64,000 nucleotides of DNA from DASXHY01 sp036272195 (lineage in GTDB: Bacteria > Verrucomicrobiota > Verrucomicrobiia > Limisphaerales > DASXHY01): the NCBI GenBank assembly GCA_036272195.1, contig DATAZE010000010.1:1-64000 (forward strand). The letters run 5' to 3'. The notes under the pieces are model-generated. The model ran no database searches. It saw only the letters and a program-made list of their open reading frames with translations, and was not told the DNA's origin. The translations under genes were made by a program, and so were the position numbers. Of the stretch, positions 1 to 8,297 are shown in pieces (position 1 is the stretch's first letter; each line of letters starts with the position of its first letter).

Positions 1-2
1 AT

Positions 3-200
3 GAATACGATCCATACATTCCACCGATTTACCGGATTCTAATCGGTACCCGTTCCGAACAGGAGCTTTGTGAGCTTCTTTTTCGGATAGCGCGGGACAC
101 CATCGGCGTGGCAGATGACACCGTTGAACATTTCGAGCTCAGTCGCCCGATAGCACGCAAGCTTTTAGAGGTTGACGCTGAATTAAAGCCATCCGTCTGA
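3..200 (+). CDS. C-terminal end of an unknown protein (partial at left edge)
   Basis: An open frame enters from the left edge and ends at TGA 198-200, leaving 65 residues. The visible part runs from EYDPYIPPIYRI to ELKPSV, with an amphipathic middle (CELLFRIARDTIGVADD). I do not recognise the family. It ends 161 bases before rplM and is on the same strand, with an intervening candidate promoter, so it is probably a separate transcription unit. The frame has no stop over its 65 codons and its composition is protein-like, but the start lies outside the window. Confidence 0.5.
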   Translation, partial: EYDPYIPPIYRILIGTRSEQELCELLFRIARDTIGVADDTVEHFELSRPIARKLLEVDAELKPSV

Positions 201-309
201 TAAAGAGCTGACCGAAGGCGGAAAGGCGCTCAATGTTCCTATATTTGCGCCTCCCGACGTCGGTTGCTACATTTCGGGGGTCGACGAGCGAAAATCTGGT
301 AAAACTCTA

Positions 310-337
310 TTGACTTCAGGTGGTACTTTGCTAGTTT
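310..337 (+). promoter_or_regulatory. Candidate sigma-70 promoter for rplM-rpsI
   Basis: A TTGACT -35-like hexamer at 310-315 is followed after 16 bases by TAGTTT at 332-337, about 24 bases before the rplM ATG. The -35 is good and the -10 is weak. The rest of the 201-361 gap holds nothing I recognise. Confidence 0.3.
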
Positions 338-361
338 CACGCCTCCTTTGATTGGATTTAG

Positions 362-796
362 ATGAAAACGCATTTGCCGAAAGTGAATTTAGACCAGCGC
401 AAGTGGCATATTATTGATGCCGATGGTATCGTCCTGGGCCGTCTCGCGGCCAAAGTGGCGGACGTTTTGCGCGGGAAAAACAAAGCTGTATTTACGCCGC
501 ATCTTGATGCGGGAGATTTTGTCGTGGTCGTGAACGCCGAGAAGGTGCGCGTGACCGGCAAGAAAGAAACGGACAAGGAATACATGACCTATTCCGGCTG
601 GAAAGGCGGCGAGAAATATAAGACCGTCGCCGACCTGCGCGCGAAGCATCCGGAAATGCTCATCCATCGCGCCGTTCGTGGAATGATTCCCAAGAATCGC
701 CTCGGACGCGTGCTCCTGACCAAGCTCAAAGTTTACAAGGGCGACAAGCACCCGCACGCCGCGCAACAACCGGCCTCGCTCAAGGTCGCGAATTAA
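362..796 (+). CDS. rplM: 50S ribosomal protein L13
   Basis: L13 is an early-assembly protein of the large ribosomal subunit that binds 23S rRNA. The 144-residue product matches the usual ~142. The N-terminus carries WHIIDADGIVLGRLA, matching the family's start-of-fold segment, and residues ~100-117 carry AVRGMIPKNRLGR, the L13 signature. The ATG at 362 is the only start giving a standard N-terminus. rpsI follows after 12 bases, the conserved L13-S9 pairing, so the two are surely co-transcribed and end at the hairpin at 1229-1263. Confidence 0.98.
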   Translation: MKTHLPKVNLDQRKWHIIDADGIVLGRLAAKVADVLRGKNKAVFTPHLDAGDFVVVVNAEKVRVTGKKETDKEYMTYSGWKGGEKYKTVADLRAKHPEMLIHRAVRGMIPKNRLGRVLLTKLKVYKGDKHPHAAQQPASLKVAN

Positions 797-808
797 TTTC
801 GATTTGTT

Positions 809-1210
809 ATGGCAGACACCAAGACTTCTGAATTCCTCGGCACCGGACGCCGCAAGACGTCCGTCGCACGCGTTCGCCTCTCGAGCGGCACTGGCAAAGT
901 GACGGTCAATGGCCGCACGTTTGAAACCTATTTTCCGACCGATTCACTCCGCATGGTCGTGCAACAGCCGCTGACCCTCACGGGCACCGCGGACAAGTTT
1001 GACGTGCGCGTGAATGTGACCGGCGGCGGCCCCACGGGCCAGGCCGGCGCGGTTCGCCACGGTATTGCCCGCGCGCTGCTGATCGCGGACGCGAACCTTC
1101 GCCCTTCACTGAAGGCTGAAGGCCTGCTGACCCGCGATCCGCGTATGAAAGAGCGCAAAAAGTACGGCCAACCGGGCGCTCGCAAACGTTTCCAATTCAG
1201 CAAACGTTAA
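809..1210 (+). CDS. rpsI: 30S ribosomal protein S9
   Basis: S9 is a small-subunit protein whose C-terminal tail reaches the P-site tRNA. The product has 133 residues, the normal length. It shows the N-terminal GTGRRKTSVARVRL motif and the basic C-terminal tail RDPRMKERKKYGQ followed by ARKRFQFSKR, ending in the invariant Lys-Arg. It is the second gene of the rplM-rpsI operon, and a strong terminator begins 18 bases after its stop. Confidence 0.98.
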   Translation: MADTKTSEFLGTGRRKTSVARVRLSSGTGKVTVNGRTFETYFPTDSLRMVVQQPLTLTGTADKFDVRVNVTGGGPTGQAGAVRHGIARALLIADANLRPSLKAEGLLTRDPRMKERKKYGQPGARKRFQFSKR

Positions 1211-1228
1211 TCGAACTGGAATTTTGCA

Positions 1229-1263
1229 AAACCCGCTGGCCGAATGGTCAGCGGGTTTTTTTA
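1229..1263 (+). terminator. Rho-independent terminator of rplM-rpsI
   Basis: A GC-rich stem ACCCGCTGGCC / GGTCAGCGGGT, with one mismatch and a GAAT loop, is followed by a run of seven T. It lies directly after rpsI and separates the ribosomal operon from argC. Confidence 0.9.
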
Positions 1264-1313
1264 TTTAAAAATGTTCTCTGCGTCTCCGCGTCTTTGCGTT
1301 AAAAGAAAACAAA

Positions 1314-2375
1314 ATGAATTCGAAAAAAGTAGCGATAGTCGGTGCGTCCGGTTACTCCGGTGAGGAACTCGTGCGGTTGCTGCTCCATCATCCCGATGTG
1401 GAACTAAGCGCCGTCACTTCGCGCCAGAACGCCGGGCAGACGCTCGCACACGTATTTCCTAAATTCGCCAATCATCCGCGCGCGAAAGCGCTCCGCTTCA
1501 GCGAGCCGAAGGCAGAAGTTCTCGCGAAGCAGGCCGATATCGTGTTCCTCGCCCTGCCCCATGGCGTAGCGGCGGAATATGCCGTGCCACTGATTCAAGC
1601 GGGATGCATCGTCATTGATTTGAGCGCGGATTTCCGATTGAAGAGCGCGGCGGTTTACCGGGAATTTTATGCCCACGATCATCCCGCGCCGGAACTGCTT
1701 GAGAAATCAGTCTATGGGCTGCCCGAGATTTATCGCGAGCAAATCAAATCGGCGACGCTGATTGCCTCGCCAGGCTGTTATCCTACCAGCGTTTTGCTGC
1801 CGACGATTCCGCTGCTCAAGACAGGGCTGGTGAAGCCGGCGGGCATCATCGCGGATTCACTAAGCGGCGTCAGCGGCGCGGGGCGCAAGGCGGAATTGGA
1901 TTATTTGTTCGTCGAGTGCAACGAAAGCGTGCGGCCTTACGGCGTGCCGAAGCACCGGCATCTTTCCGAGATCGAGCAGGAGCTTTCGTTCGCGGCGAAT
2001 GCGCAGGTAGTGATTCAATTCACACCACACTTGATTCCAATCAATCGCGGAATTTTGACGACGCTTTATTTCGCGCCGCAGAAACATTTTTCGACCGAAG
2101 CGGAAGCAAAAGCGTTGGGCGAACAGATTGCGGCCTGTTACGCGAAGGCTTACGGCAACGAACCTTTCGTGCGGTTGCTGGAAGGCAAGGCGCTGCCAGA
2201 CACGAAAAATGTGGCGGGCACGAACGTGATCGAAATCGCGTGGCGCCTGGATGCGCGCACGGGTCGGCTGATCGTGATGAGCGCGGAAGATAACCTGGTT
2301 AAAGGCGCGAGCGGCCAGGCGGTGCAGAGCATGAATATTTTGTGCGGATTTGCAGAAACGGCGGGATTGCTATGA
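1314..2375 (+). CDS. argC: N-acetyl-gamma-glutamyl-phosphate reductase
   Basis: ArgC carries out the NADPH-dependent reduction of N-acetylglutamyl phosphate to N-acetylglutamate semialdehyde, the third step of arginine synthesis. The 353 residues match the long ArgC type (~345). The N-terminal nucleotide-binding loop GASGYSGEELVRLL lies at ~10-23 and the catalytic cysteine is in ASPGCYPTSVLLP near residue 150. The C-terminal domain contains NVIEIAWRLDARTGRL. The ATG at 1314 gives a proper N-terminus. The stop overlaps the next gene's start as ATGA, so argC and the LOG-family gene are translationally coupled. Confidence 0.97.
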   Translation: MNSKKVAIVGASGYSGEELVRLLLHHPDVELSAVTSRQNAGQTLAHVFPKFANHPRAKALRFSEPKAEVLAKQADIVFLALPHGVAAEYAVPLIQAGCIVIDLSADFRLKSAAVYREFYAHDHPAPELLEKSVYGLPEIYREQIKSATLIASPGCYPTSVLLPTIPLLKTGLVKPAGIIADSLSGVSGAGRKAELDYLFVECNESVRPYGVPKHRHLSEIEQELSFAANAQVVIQFTPHLIPINRGILTTLYFAPQKHFSTEAEAKALGEQIAACYAKAYGNEPFVRLLEGKALPDTKNVAGTNVIEIAWRLDARTGRLIVMSAEDNLVKGASGQAVQSMNILCGFAETAGLL

Positions 2376-2974
2376 CGGCGCCGATTCGTTCCTTGAAGCG
2401 TATCTGCATTTTTTGCGGCTCCAGCCAGGGAAACAAGCCCGCTTATGTCGAGGCCGCGAAAAACGCCGGGGGCGAACTTGCCCGGCGCGGCATCGGTCTT
2501 GTCTACGGCGGCGGAAACGTGGGGCTTATGGGCGTGGTCGCCGACGCAGTGCTCGCGGCAGGCGGCCATGTCACGGGTGTGATTCCCCAGGCGCTCATGG
2601 GCAGGGAACTCGGACATCGCGGATTGCCGGATTTGCGCATCGTCAAAACGATGCACGAACGCAAGGCACTCATGGCGGAACTGGCCGATGGATTTGTGGC
2701 GTTGCCGGGAGGCATTGGCACGTTCGATGAATTTTTTGAAATTCTCACATGGGCGCAACTTGGCTTGCACGACAAGCCCTGCGCGCTGCTCAATGTGAAC
2801 GGGTTTTTCGATCCCCTGCTCCGCCTCGTGGATCACGCAATAGACGAAGGGTTCATCAAACCGAGGCAACGCGATTTTACGATCGTCGATTCCGATTTTG
2901 GCACGTTACTGGAACGCATGGCGCATTATCACGTTCCGTACGAGCCCAAGTGGATCACCAAAGAAAATATTTAA
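2372..2974 (+). CDS. LOG-family protein (cytokinin riboside 5'-monophosphate phosphoribohydrolase type)
   Basis: The 200-residue Rossmann-like protein belongs to the LOG/TIGR00730 family, whose members hydrolyse the N-glycosidic bond of nucleoside 5'-monophosphates. Visible motifs are ICIFCGSSQGN at the N-terminus, GLVYGGGNVGLMG at ~45 and the signature LPGGIGTFDEFFE at ~112. ATG 2372 is preferred over upstream 2342 because it forms an ATGA overlap with argC and gives the standard family N-terminus. The methyltransferase follows after 12 bases. The physiological substrate cannot be read from the sequence. Confidence 0.9.
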   Translation: MTAPIRSLKRICIFCGSSQGNKPAYVEAAKNAGGELARRGIGLVYGGGNVGLMGVVADAVLAAGGHVTGVIPQALMGRELGHRGLPDLRIVKTMHERKALMAELADGFVALPGGIGTFDEFFEILTWAQLGLHDKPCALLNVNGFFDPLLRLVDHAIDEGFIKPRQRDFTIVDSDFGTLLERMAHYHVPYEPKWITKENI

Positions 2975-2986
2975 CGGACGTTTTAA

Positions 2987-3790
2987 ATGAAAGGAACCGG
3001 AAATGTCGTGTGGAGCGCGGCGGATTATGCATCTAACTCCACGGTGCAACAAACCTGGGCGCGTGAACTCATCGCGAAATTAAAACTGCGCGGCGATGAG
3101 CGCGTTCTCGACGTGGGCTGCGGCGACGGAAAAATCACAGCTGAAATGGCACGCGCGATTCCGGATGGAGCGGCGGTGGGCGTGGATGCTTCACCACAAA
3201 TGATTGAATTCGCCAGCAAGACGTTTCCTCCGGGCAAGAATTCAAATTTGGAATTTCACGTGCTGGACGCGCGAAAAATTCAATTCATTCGCAAATTCGA
3301 TGTCGTATTTTCCAACGCCGCGCTGCATTGGGTGGATGATCACCAGGCTTTTTTGCGCGGAGCGGCGTCCGTGTTGAAGCCCGGCGGGCGGCTCATCGTT
3401 TCGTGCGGCGGCAAAGGCAATGCCCACGATGTTTTTCTCGCGTTACGTCCGGAAATGCGGTTGAAACGCTGGCGGGAATTTTTCCGCAAGATGGAAGCAC
3501 CGTATTTCTTCCACAGCCCGGACGAATACAAAAAGTGGCTGCCACGTTTCGGATTTAAAACACGCAGCATAAAACTCACGCCGAAAGACGCGACGTATCC
3601 GGGCGCCGAAGGTTTTGCCACCTGGCTGCGCACAACCTGGTTGCCCTACACACAGCGCGTGCCGGAAAATGTCCGCGAGGAATTCATCGCCGCCGTGGTT
3701 GAACGCTACGTGGCGAAACATCAGGTTGATGCGAAAGAACTCGTCCACGTCCGCATGGTGCGGCTGGAAATTGACGCGGTAAAAGTTTGA
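2987..3790 (+). CDS. SAM-dependent methyltransferase, trans-aconitate methyltransferase-like
   Basis: This is a 267-residue class I methyltransferase. The SAM-binding motif I is VLDVGCGDGKITAEMA at ~38-53, followed by the acidic motif II GVDASPQMIEFA, and FDVVFSNAALHWVDDH at ~105 resembles trans-aconitate 2-methyltransferase and related small-molecule enzymes. It sits 12 bases after the LOG gene and 88 bases before argJ, probably in the same transcription unit as argC. The substrate is unknown. The tat-like name is family resemblance only. Confidence 0.85.
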   Translation: MKGTGNVVWSAADYASNSTVQQTWARELIAKLKLRGDERVLDVGCGDGKITAEMARAIPDGAAVGVDASPQMIEFASKTFPPGKNSNLEFHVLDARKIQFIRKFDVVFSNAALHWVDDHQAFLRGAASVLKPGGRLIVSCGGKGNAHDVFLALRPEMRLKRWREFFRKMEAPYFFHSPDEYKKWLPRFGFKTRSIKLTPKDATYPGAEGFATWLRTTWLPYTQRVPENVREEFIAAVVERYVAKHQVDAKELVHVRMVRLEIDAVKV

Positions 3791-3878
3791 AGTTGAACTA
3801 GGAAACCAGCTAAAGCTTGAACTCCAATTTCCGGGTTGAAATTGGCGATAACTGTGCGCACTCTCGCGCGAAGCTGAC

Positions 3879-5210
3879 ATGAAAAAAAGTCTTAGAGAAA
3901 TTGAAGGCTCCGTAGTTGCGCCTAAGGGATTCAAGGCTGCGGGTGTTTTTTGCGACATCAAGCGACTCGGCACCGGCAAAGGTTCCAATAAAGGAAACAA
4001 ACGCGACCTGGCGCTGATCGTTTCGGAAACGCCCGCGACAGTCGCGGGAATGTTCACGACCAACCAGGTTTGCGCGGCACCGGTTAAAGTTAGTGTCGAG
4101 CGCGTCAAACGCGGCAAGGCGCAGGCGATTGTGGTGAATTCCGGCAACGCTAATGCCTGCACGGGCAAACAAGGCCTGGCGGACGCGCAGGAAATGGTGG
4201 GCTTCGCCGAGCGAGCGCTGATTTTGCCAAAAGGCTCCGTGCTCGTCGGTTCCACGGGCCGGATTGGCGTGACGATGCCAATGGATAATGTTCGCGCGGG
4301 AATCATTGAAGCGGCGGTGCAACTCGGCTCTTCGGTTGAACACGCGGCGCAGGCGGCCGAAGCCATCATGACGAGTGATACCCGACCGAAACAAATTGCC
4401 GTTGAGTTCAAGCTCGGCGGCAAGACGGTACGCATCGGCGGCATGTGCAAAGGCGCGGGGATGATTCAACCGGGAATGTCCGCGACGGGAAAACGCCCAG
4501 CGGCATTTCCGCAAGGCCTGCACGCCACGATGCTTTGCTTCATCACGACGGACGCAGCCGTCGAAGCGAAGACCCTGCAAGCCGCCTTGCAGGAAGCGGC
4601 GGCGCTAAGTTTCAATCGCATCACAGTCGATGGCGACATGAGCACCAACGACACAATGCTGGTGTTGGCAAACGGAATGGCGGGAAATGCAGAAGTCAGA
4701 AGTCAGAAGTCGGGAGGTGGAATTTTTCAGGCAGCATTAAACCATGTCAGTCTCGAACTTGCCAAAATGATTGTGCGCGACGGCGAGGGGGTGCATCGGG
4801 TGGTGACGGTGCGAGTGAACGGCGCGAAAAATATCACCGATGCCGACGCGGCAGCGCGCGCGGTGGCAAACAGCCCATTGGTGAAAACAAGCTGGCACGG
4901 CGGCGACCCGAATTGGGGGCGCATCATCGATGCGATCGGCTATTCACCAGCCACGGTCGTGGAGGAAAAAATTGATATTGGTTACTGCGCGTCTGGAGCA
5001 AAACAAATTCTCTGGAGCCTCAAGCGCGGCCAGCCGACAAAGGTCAGTTTCAAAGAATTATGCGCAGCTGTGGCGCCGAAAGAATTCGATTTGCACATCA
5101 ACCTGAATCTGGGCAAGGCCGGCGCGGTGATGTATGCCGCCGATTTGACGGAGGAATACGTGGAATTCAACAAGGGCGATGTGGGAGATCCGGCCTCGCT
5201 CGGAGGATAA
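3879..5210 (+). CDS. argJ: Bifunctional ornithine acetyltransferase / N-acetylglutamate synthase
   Basis: ArgJ transfers the acetyl group from N-acetylornithine to glutamate, recycling acetate in arginine synthesis. It self-cleaves before a Thr into alpha and beta chains. At 443 residues it is longer than the usual ~400. The conserved GNANACTG lies at ~90 and the self-cleavage segment ATMLCFITTDA places the nucleophile at Thr217. Just before it, residues ~201-215 look like an extra 15 residues compared with the common MIxPNMATML arrangement. A second short insert (EVRSQKSGG, ~272) is encoded by three AGAAGTC heptamers. Catalytic residues appear intact. Start ATG 3879 gives an N-terminus consistent with the family. 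Confidence 0.95.
   Translation: MKKSLREIEGSVVAPKGFKAAGVFCDIKRLGTGKGSNKGNKRDLALIVSETPATVAGMFTTNQVCAAPVKVSVERVKRGKAQAIVVNSGNANACTGKQGLADAQEMVGFAERALILPKGSVLVGSTGRIGVTMPMDNVRAGIIEAAVQLGSSVEHAAQAAEAIMTSDTRPKQIAVEFKLGGKTVRIGGMCKGAGMIQPGMSATGKRPAAFPQGLHATMLCFITTDAAVEAKTLQAALQEAAALSFNRITVDGDMSTNDTMLVLANGMAGNAEVRSQKSGGGIFQAALNHVSLELAKMIVRDGEGVHRVVTVRVNGAKNITDADAAARAVANSPLVKTSWHGGDPNWGRIIDAIGYSPATVVEEKIDIGYCASGAKQILWSLKRGQPTKVSFKELCAAVAPKEFDLHINLNLGKAGAVMYAADLTEEYVEFNKGDVGDPASLGG
4691..4711 (+). repeat. Heptanucleotide tandem repeat inside argJ
   Basis: Three perfect copies of AGAAGTC in a row, 21 bases, so the argJ frame is preserved. It encodes the residues EVRSQKS, which do not look like conserved ArgJ sequence. 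Compare the heptamer runs in argD (12721) and near 49866. Confidence 0.75.
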
Positions 5211-5212
5211 CT

Positions 5213-5275
5213 GTAGCGGCACGGGTGTCTCGCCCGTGCGAATAGGAACACACGGGCGGAACACCCATGTGACTA
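5213..5275. repeat. REP-like palindromic element (GTAG...CTAC)
   Basis: A long imperfect inverted repeat starts GTAGCGGCACGGGTGT and returns as ACACCCATGTGACTAC, with an inner arm CGCCCGTG / CACGGGCG. It lies between the convergent argJ and oxidoreductase genes, where it could also stop transcription from either side. A related short copy is at 27523-27553. Confidence 0.7.
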
Positions 5276-5278
5276 CGC

Positions 5279-6694
5279 CTAAGCTTTGATCCCTGAGCGG
5301 CTTAACACACTGTAGATATCGTATTCGGCGGCGCGCGCCTTGCGGCCACGCAGCGCGTTGGCAGCGTCGTCGTTCACGAACATTTCCGTGTCCGGATTCC
5401 AGGTGAGCTTGCGGCCAAGTTTCATGGCGATCCACGCGGTGGCGCACGCCTGCAAGCTGCGTGCGGCCTGGTCCACAGGTGCGATTGGATCGCGATTCGC
5501 CACAACGCTTTCCAGCCAGTTCAAATAATGGTTCGAGCTGCGCGGCCAACGTTTCGCGCCCTCGGGCAACGCGGAAAGCAGCTTTGGATCGCTCGCACGG
5601 AGCGGGCCTTTGCTGGCATCCGCGGGCGTGACGACATTGGGATCGCTGTTGGTCACCCGCACGGAACCTCGGCTGCAAAAAGCCCATCCTTCACTGCCGA
5701 TAAACTTCAGCCCGTTTTCAAACTTGTTATCAAGGACGACCTGCACACCATTGGCGTAAAGCATTTCTATGTGATAGGACGTGTGCACGGTCCAGACGTC
5801 GTTCGTCATGAATTCAGCGGAGCCGGTGATGCTGCTCGGGCCGCTGAGTTCCATGCCCATGCCCCATTGCGCGATGTCAAGGTGGTGCGCGCCCCAATTG
5901 GTGATCATGCCCAGGCCAAAATCCTCGGTGGTGATCCAGCCGGGCCGGCCAAAACCTTCCTGCGGATGGACCCGCCCTTCCATATAGGGCTGCTCGGGCG
6001 CCGGTCCGAGCCAGTGTTCGTAATCAAACGTGGCGGGCACTGGCATGGGCGCGGGCGGTTTGCCGCTGGGTTTGTCCAGGCCGATGCCGATTTCAATCCG
6101 GGTGAGTTTGCCGAGCCGTCCATTGCGCGCGGCTTCGCTCGCGGGACGAAACGCGACAAACGGATGCTCTGAACGCTGTTGCGAGCCGGCCTGCAAAATG
6201 ACTTTCTTTGCGCGGGCAGCCGTGCGCAACGCAATCGACTCGGCGATGGAATATGTGAGCGGCTTCTGGACGTAGATATGTTTGCCGGCGATTGCGGCGC
6301 TGCCGGCGACGAGCGCGTGCTGATGGTCCGGCACGCTCACGATGACGGCATCGATGTCCGGACGCGACAGCACATCGTGATAATTGTGATATGCCTCGAT
6401 GTTAACTTCGGACTCGCCCTTCTTTTTGTAATAATCCGTAATCATTTGCCGCGCGGAAGCGGCGCGTTTGCTGTCCAGGTCGCACACCGCCACGATCCGC
6501 GCCAGCGAGTGCGCCATGGTGCCTTCCACATCAGCGCGGCCTTCGCGACCGCAACCGATAAGGGCAACGTGAATTCGTTTGCTGGGAGCATCCGCGGCGA
6601 AAAGAGAGCGCGGCAGAATATTCGGCAGGACGGCCAGTCCGGCGCTGCCAACGATGGATGTTCTCAGGAACCCGCGGCGATTCAGGCGTTTCAT
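5279..6694 (-). CDS. Secreted Gfo/Idh/MocA-family oxidoreductase
   Basis: This 471-residue NAD(P)-dependent oxidoreductase of the Gfo/Idh/MocA family typically acts on sugars or inositols. The N-terminus RRGFLRTSIVGSAGLAVL is a twin-arginine signal, so the folded enzyme is probably exported with its cofactor. The nucleotide-binding fold starts at VALIGCGREGRADVEG (~42). The family EKP-type motif appears as VQKPLTYS near 145, and DFGLGMITNWGAHHLDIAQ near 255 is characteristic of the Planctomycetes/Verrucomicrobia subgroup. It is the downstream partner of the DUF1080 gene, 18 bases away, a common pairing that suggests processing of keto-sugars outside the cytoplasm. Confidence 0.9.
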   Translation of the reverse strand: MKRLNRRGFLRTSIVGSAGLAVLPNILPRSLFAADAPSKRIHVALIGCGREGRADVEGTMAHSLARIVAVCDLDSKRAASARQMITDYYKKKGESEVNIEAYHNYHDVLSRPDIDAVIVSVPDHQHALVAGSAAIAGKHIYVQKPLTYSIAESIALRTAARAKKVILQAGSQQRSEHPFVAFRPASEAARNGRLGKLTRIEIGIGLDKPSGKPPAPMPVPATFDYEHWLGPAPEQPYMEGRVHPQEGFGRPGWITTEDFGLGMITNWGAHHLDIAQWGMGMELSGPSSITGSAEFMTNDVWTVHTSYHIEMLYANGVQVVLDNKFENGLKFIGSEGWAFCSRGSVRVTNSDPNVVTPADASKGPLRASDPKLLSALPEGAKRWPRSSNHYLNWLESVVANRDPIAPVDQAARSLQACATAWIAMKLGRKLTWNPDTEMFVNDDAANALRGRKARAAEYDIYSVLSRSGIKA

Positions 6695-6712
6695 GGCGCT
6701 CAGAGTTTTGGA

Positions 6713-8155
6713 TTATTTGGTGTCCAGCACACGGATTTTGACGTTGCGGAAAGAAACCATGCTGCCGTGTTCCTGGAGCAGGATATGCCCGTCCGGCCAA
6801 TCGCCAAATCCTTCAATCGCATGGTATTTGCTCCCGGCAACCAGCTTGTTGAATTCCGGTGTGTTGCGGTCGTACTCGACGATTTTCTCACCGTTCAACC
6901 AATGCTCAATATGATTTCCCTTCGCAATAATGAGAGCGTGGTTCCATTCGCCGATGTAATTCGGCTTTTTGTCTTTGGACGCAGGAATTAGATCGTAGAG
7001 CGAACCGAGCGTGCGATCGCCGTCATGGCCAAGTTTCGCGTCCGGATGGCGGAGGTCATCCAGAATCTGATATTCCGGTCCGATGGCCGAACCGATGGGT
7101 GCAGTCGTGCCCGTGCCCGTGATGGCGCTGAGTTTGGGCTGCACAAAATATTTGATGCCGCTGTTACAACCCGGCGTGGTCTTGAAATCAACTTTAAGTT
7201 CGAAATTTGAAAAACGTTCCTTGGTGATGATGTCGCCGCCGCGTTGAGATTCACCGCCGTTGTTGTTCGTGACCATCAATTCGCCGTCATGGATTTCCCA
7301 GCCCTCCTCGGGGAAGCCGGGCGCAATCGCACTTTGCCAGCCATCGATGGTTTTACCATCCCACAACAGGCGCCAGCCTTCCTTCTTTTCCTTCTCGGTC
7401 AAAGTATTCATGGGCGGTTCCGGCTTTTCATCCCGAGCGGAGACCTTCTGAATGCGAATGTTTTTGAAACGGACCTGGGCACCGTCGGAACTTTTTTCAT
7501 TGCTGTTATGAACCTGCAAACCAAAGAAGCCTTTGGCCGTCATCGGATCGTGAAAGTCCGCGCGGAGCACGCCGTTGAGATACGTTTTGAAGTGATCTCC
7601 AATGGCCACGACGCGGAGATGGTTCCAATCATCGGGATTCGTAATTTTGCGATTCCACTCGGTGAAAGAAATTCCGTGCGGACCCTTGGGGCCGTCATCA
7701 GGCTGGATGTAACTGCCACGGCGGTGCTCATCATAGATGCCGCCCGTAAAGGTCTTGCCCTTGAGATCGGTGTCAATTTCCACCTGGTACCCAAAAACAT
7801 ATCCGGGATGCACGGTAATAGTTTTGCCCTGCCACTCGGTGGACACAGTTTTGTCCGCGTAGGCGCTGCGGATTTGCAGGCCGCTGTTCAGGCGCGGATC
7901 AGCTTTGAAATCCAGTTCGAGGATAAAATTATCGTATTCCTTCGTTGTGCACAGAAAACTATTTGTGCCGCCGCCTGGGACATGCATCTGGCCGACGATG
8001 CAGCCGTCCTCAACAAAGTAAGTGGCGTTGCCGGTTTTTTGCGTCCAACCGGTGAGGTCTTTGCCGTTGAACAGCTCAGTCCAGCTGTCTTTCGCGAAAA
8101 GTTGTGGGGTTGCGAGAATGGAAACCGCGAGGAGTGTCGTTTTTAAAATGCGCAT
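6713..8155 (-). CDS. Secreted tandem DUF1080 (3-keto-disaccharide hydrolase-like) protein
   Basis: The 480-residue protein has an N-terminal signal peptide (RILKTTLLAVSILATPQLFA) and two concanavalin-like DUF1080 domains, ~25-230 and ~255-478. Each opens with a related segment: WTELFNGKDLTGW and WRLLWDGKTIDGW. Each ends with VRFKNIRI or VSFRNVKIRV. DUF1080 proteins include 3-keto-glycoside hydrolases, which fits the neighbouring Gfo/Idh/MocA oxidoreductase that could supply 3-keto-sugars. It is the first gene of this two-gene minus-strand unit and is divergent from the lactonase at 8298. The tandem arrangement suggests internal duplication. Confidence 0.88.
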   Translation of the reverse strand: MRILKTTLLAVSILATPQLFAKDSWTELFNGKDLTGWTQKTGNATYFVEDGCIVGQMHVPGGGTNSFLCTTKEYDNFILELDFKADPRLNSGLQIRSAYADKTVSTEWQGKTITVHPGYVFGYQVEIDTDLKGKTFTGGIYDEHRRGSYIQPDDGPKGPHGISFTEWNRKITNPDDWNHLRVVAIGDHFKTYLNGVLRADFHDPMTAKGFFGLQVHNSNEKSSDGAQVRFKNIRIQKVSARDEKPEPPMNTLTEKEKKEGWRLLWDGKTIDGWQSAIAPGFPEEGWEIHDGELMVTNNNGGESQRGGDIITKERFSNFELKVDFKTTPGCNSGIKYFVQPKLSAITGTGTTAPIGSAIGPEYQILDDLRHPDAKLGHDGDRTLGSLYDLIPASKDKKPNYIGEWNHALIIAKGNHIEHWLNGEKIVEYDRNTPEFNKLVAGSKYHAIEGFGDWPDGHILLQEHGSMVSFRNVKIRVLDTK

Positions 8156-8297
8156 AATTATGGAATCAAGCGTCGTGCTGAAAGGACGTTGCCATTACCG
8201 CAAAGGTTTCAAACCGGCGCAAGTTTTTTGGCCGGTTACCCGGAAAGAATCCTTTCCTTGCCTGACGACTTCCTTTAATAGAACAGTCACTAATACG

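Noticed and set aside
3443..4450. A 335-codon minus-strand open frame opposite argJ
   Set aside because: Shadow of argJ; low-complexity Ser/Ala/Pro translation.
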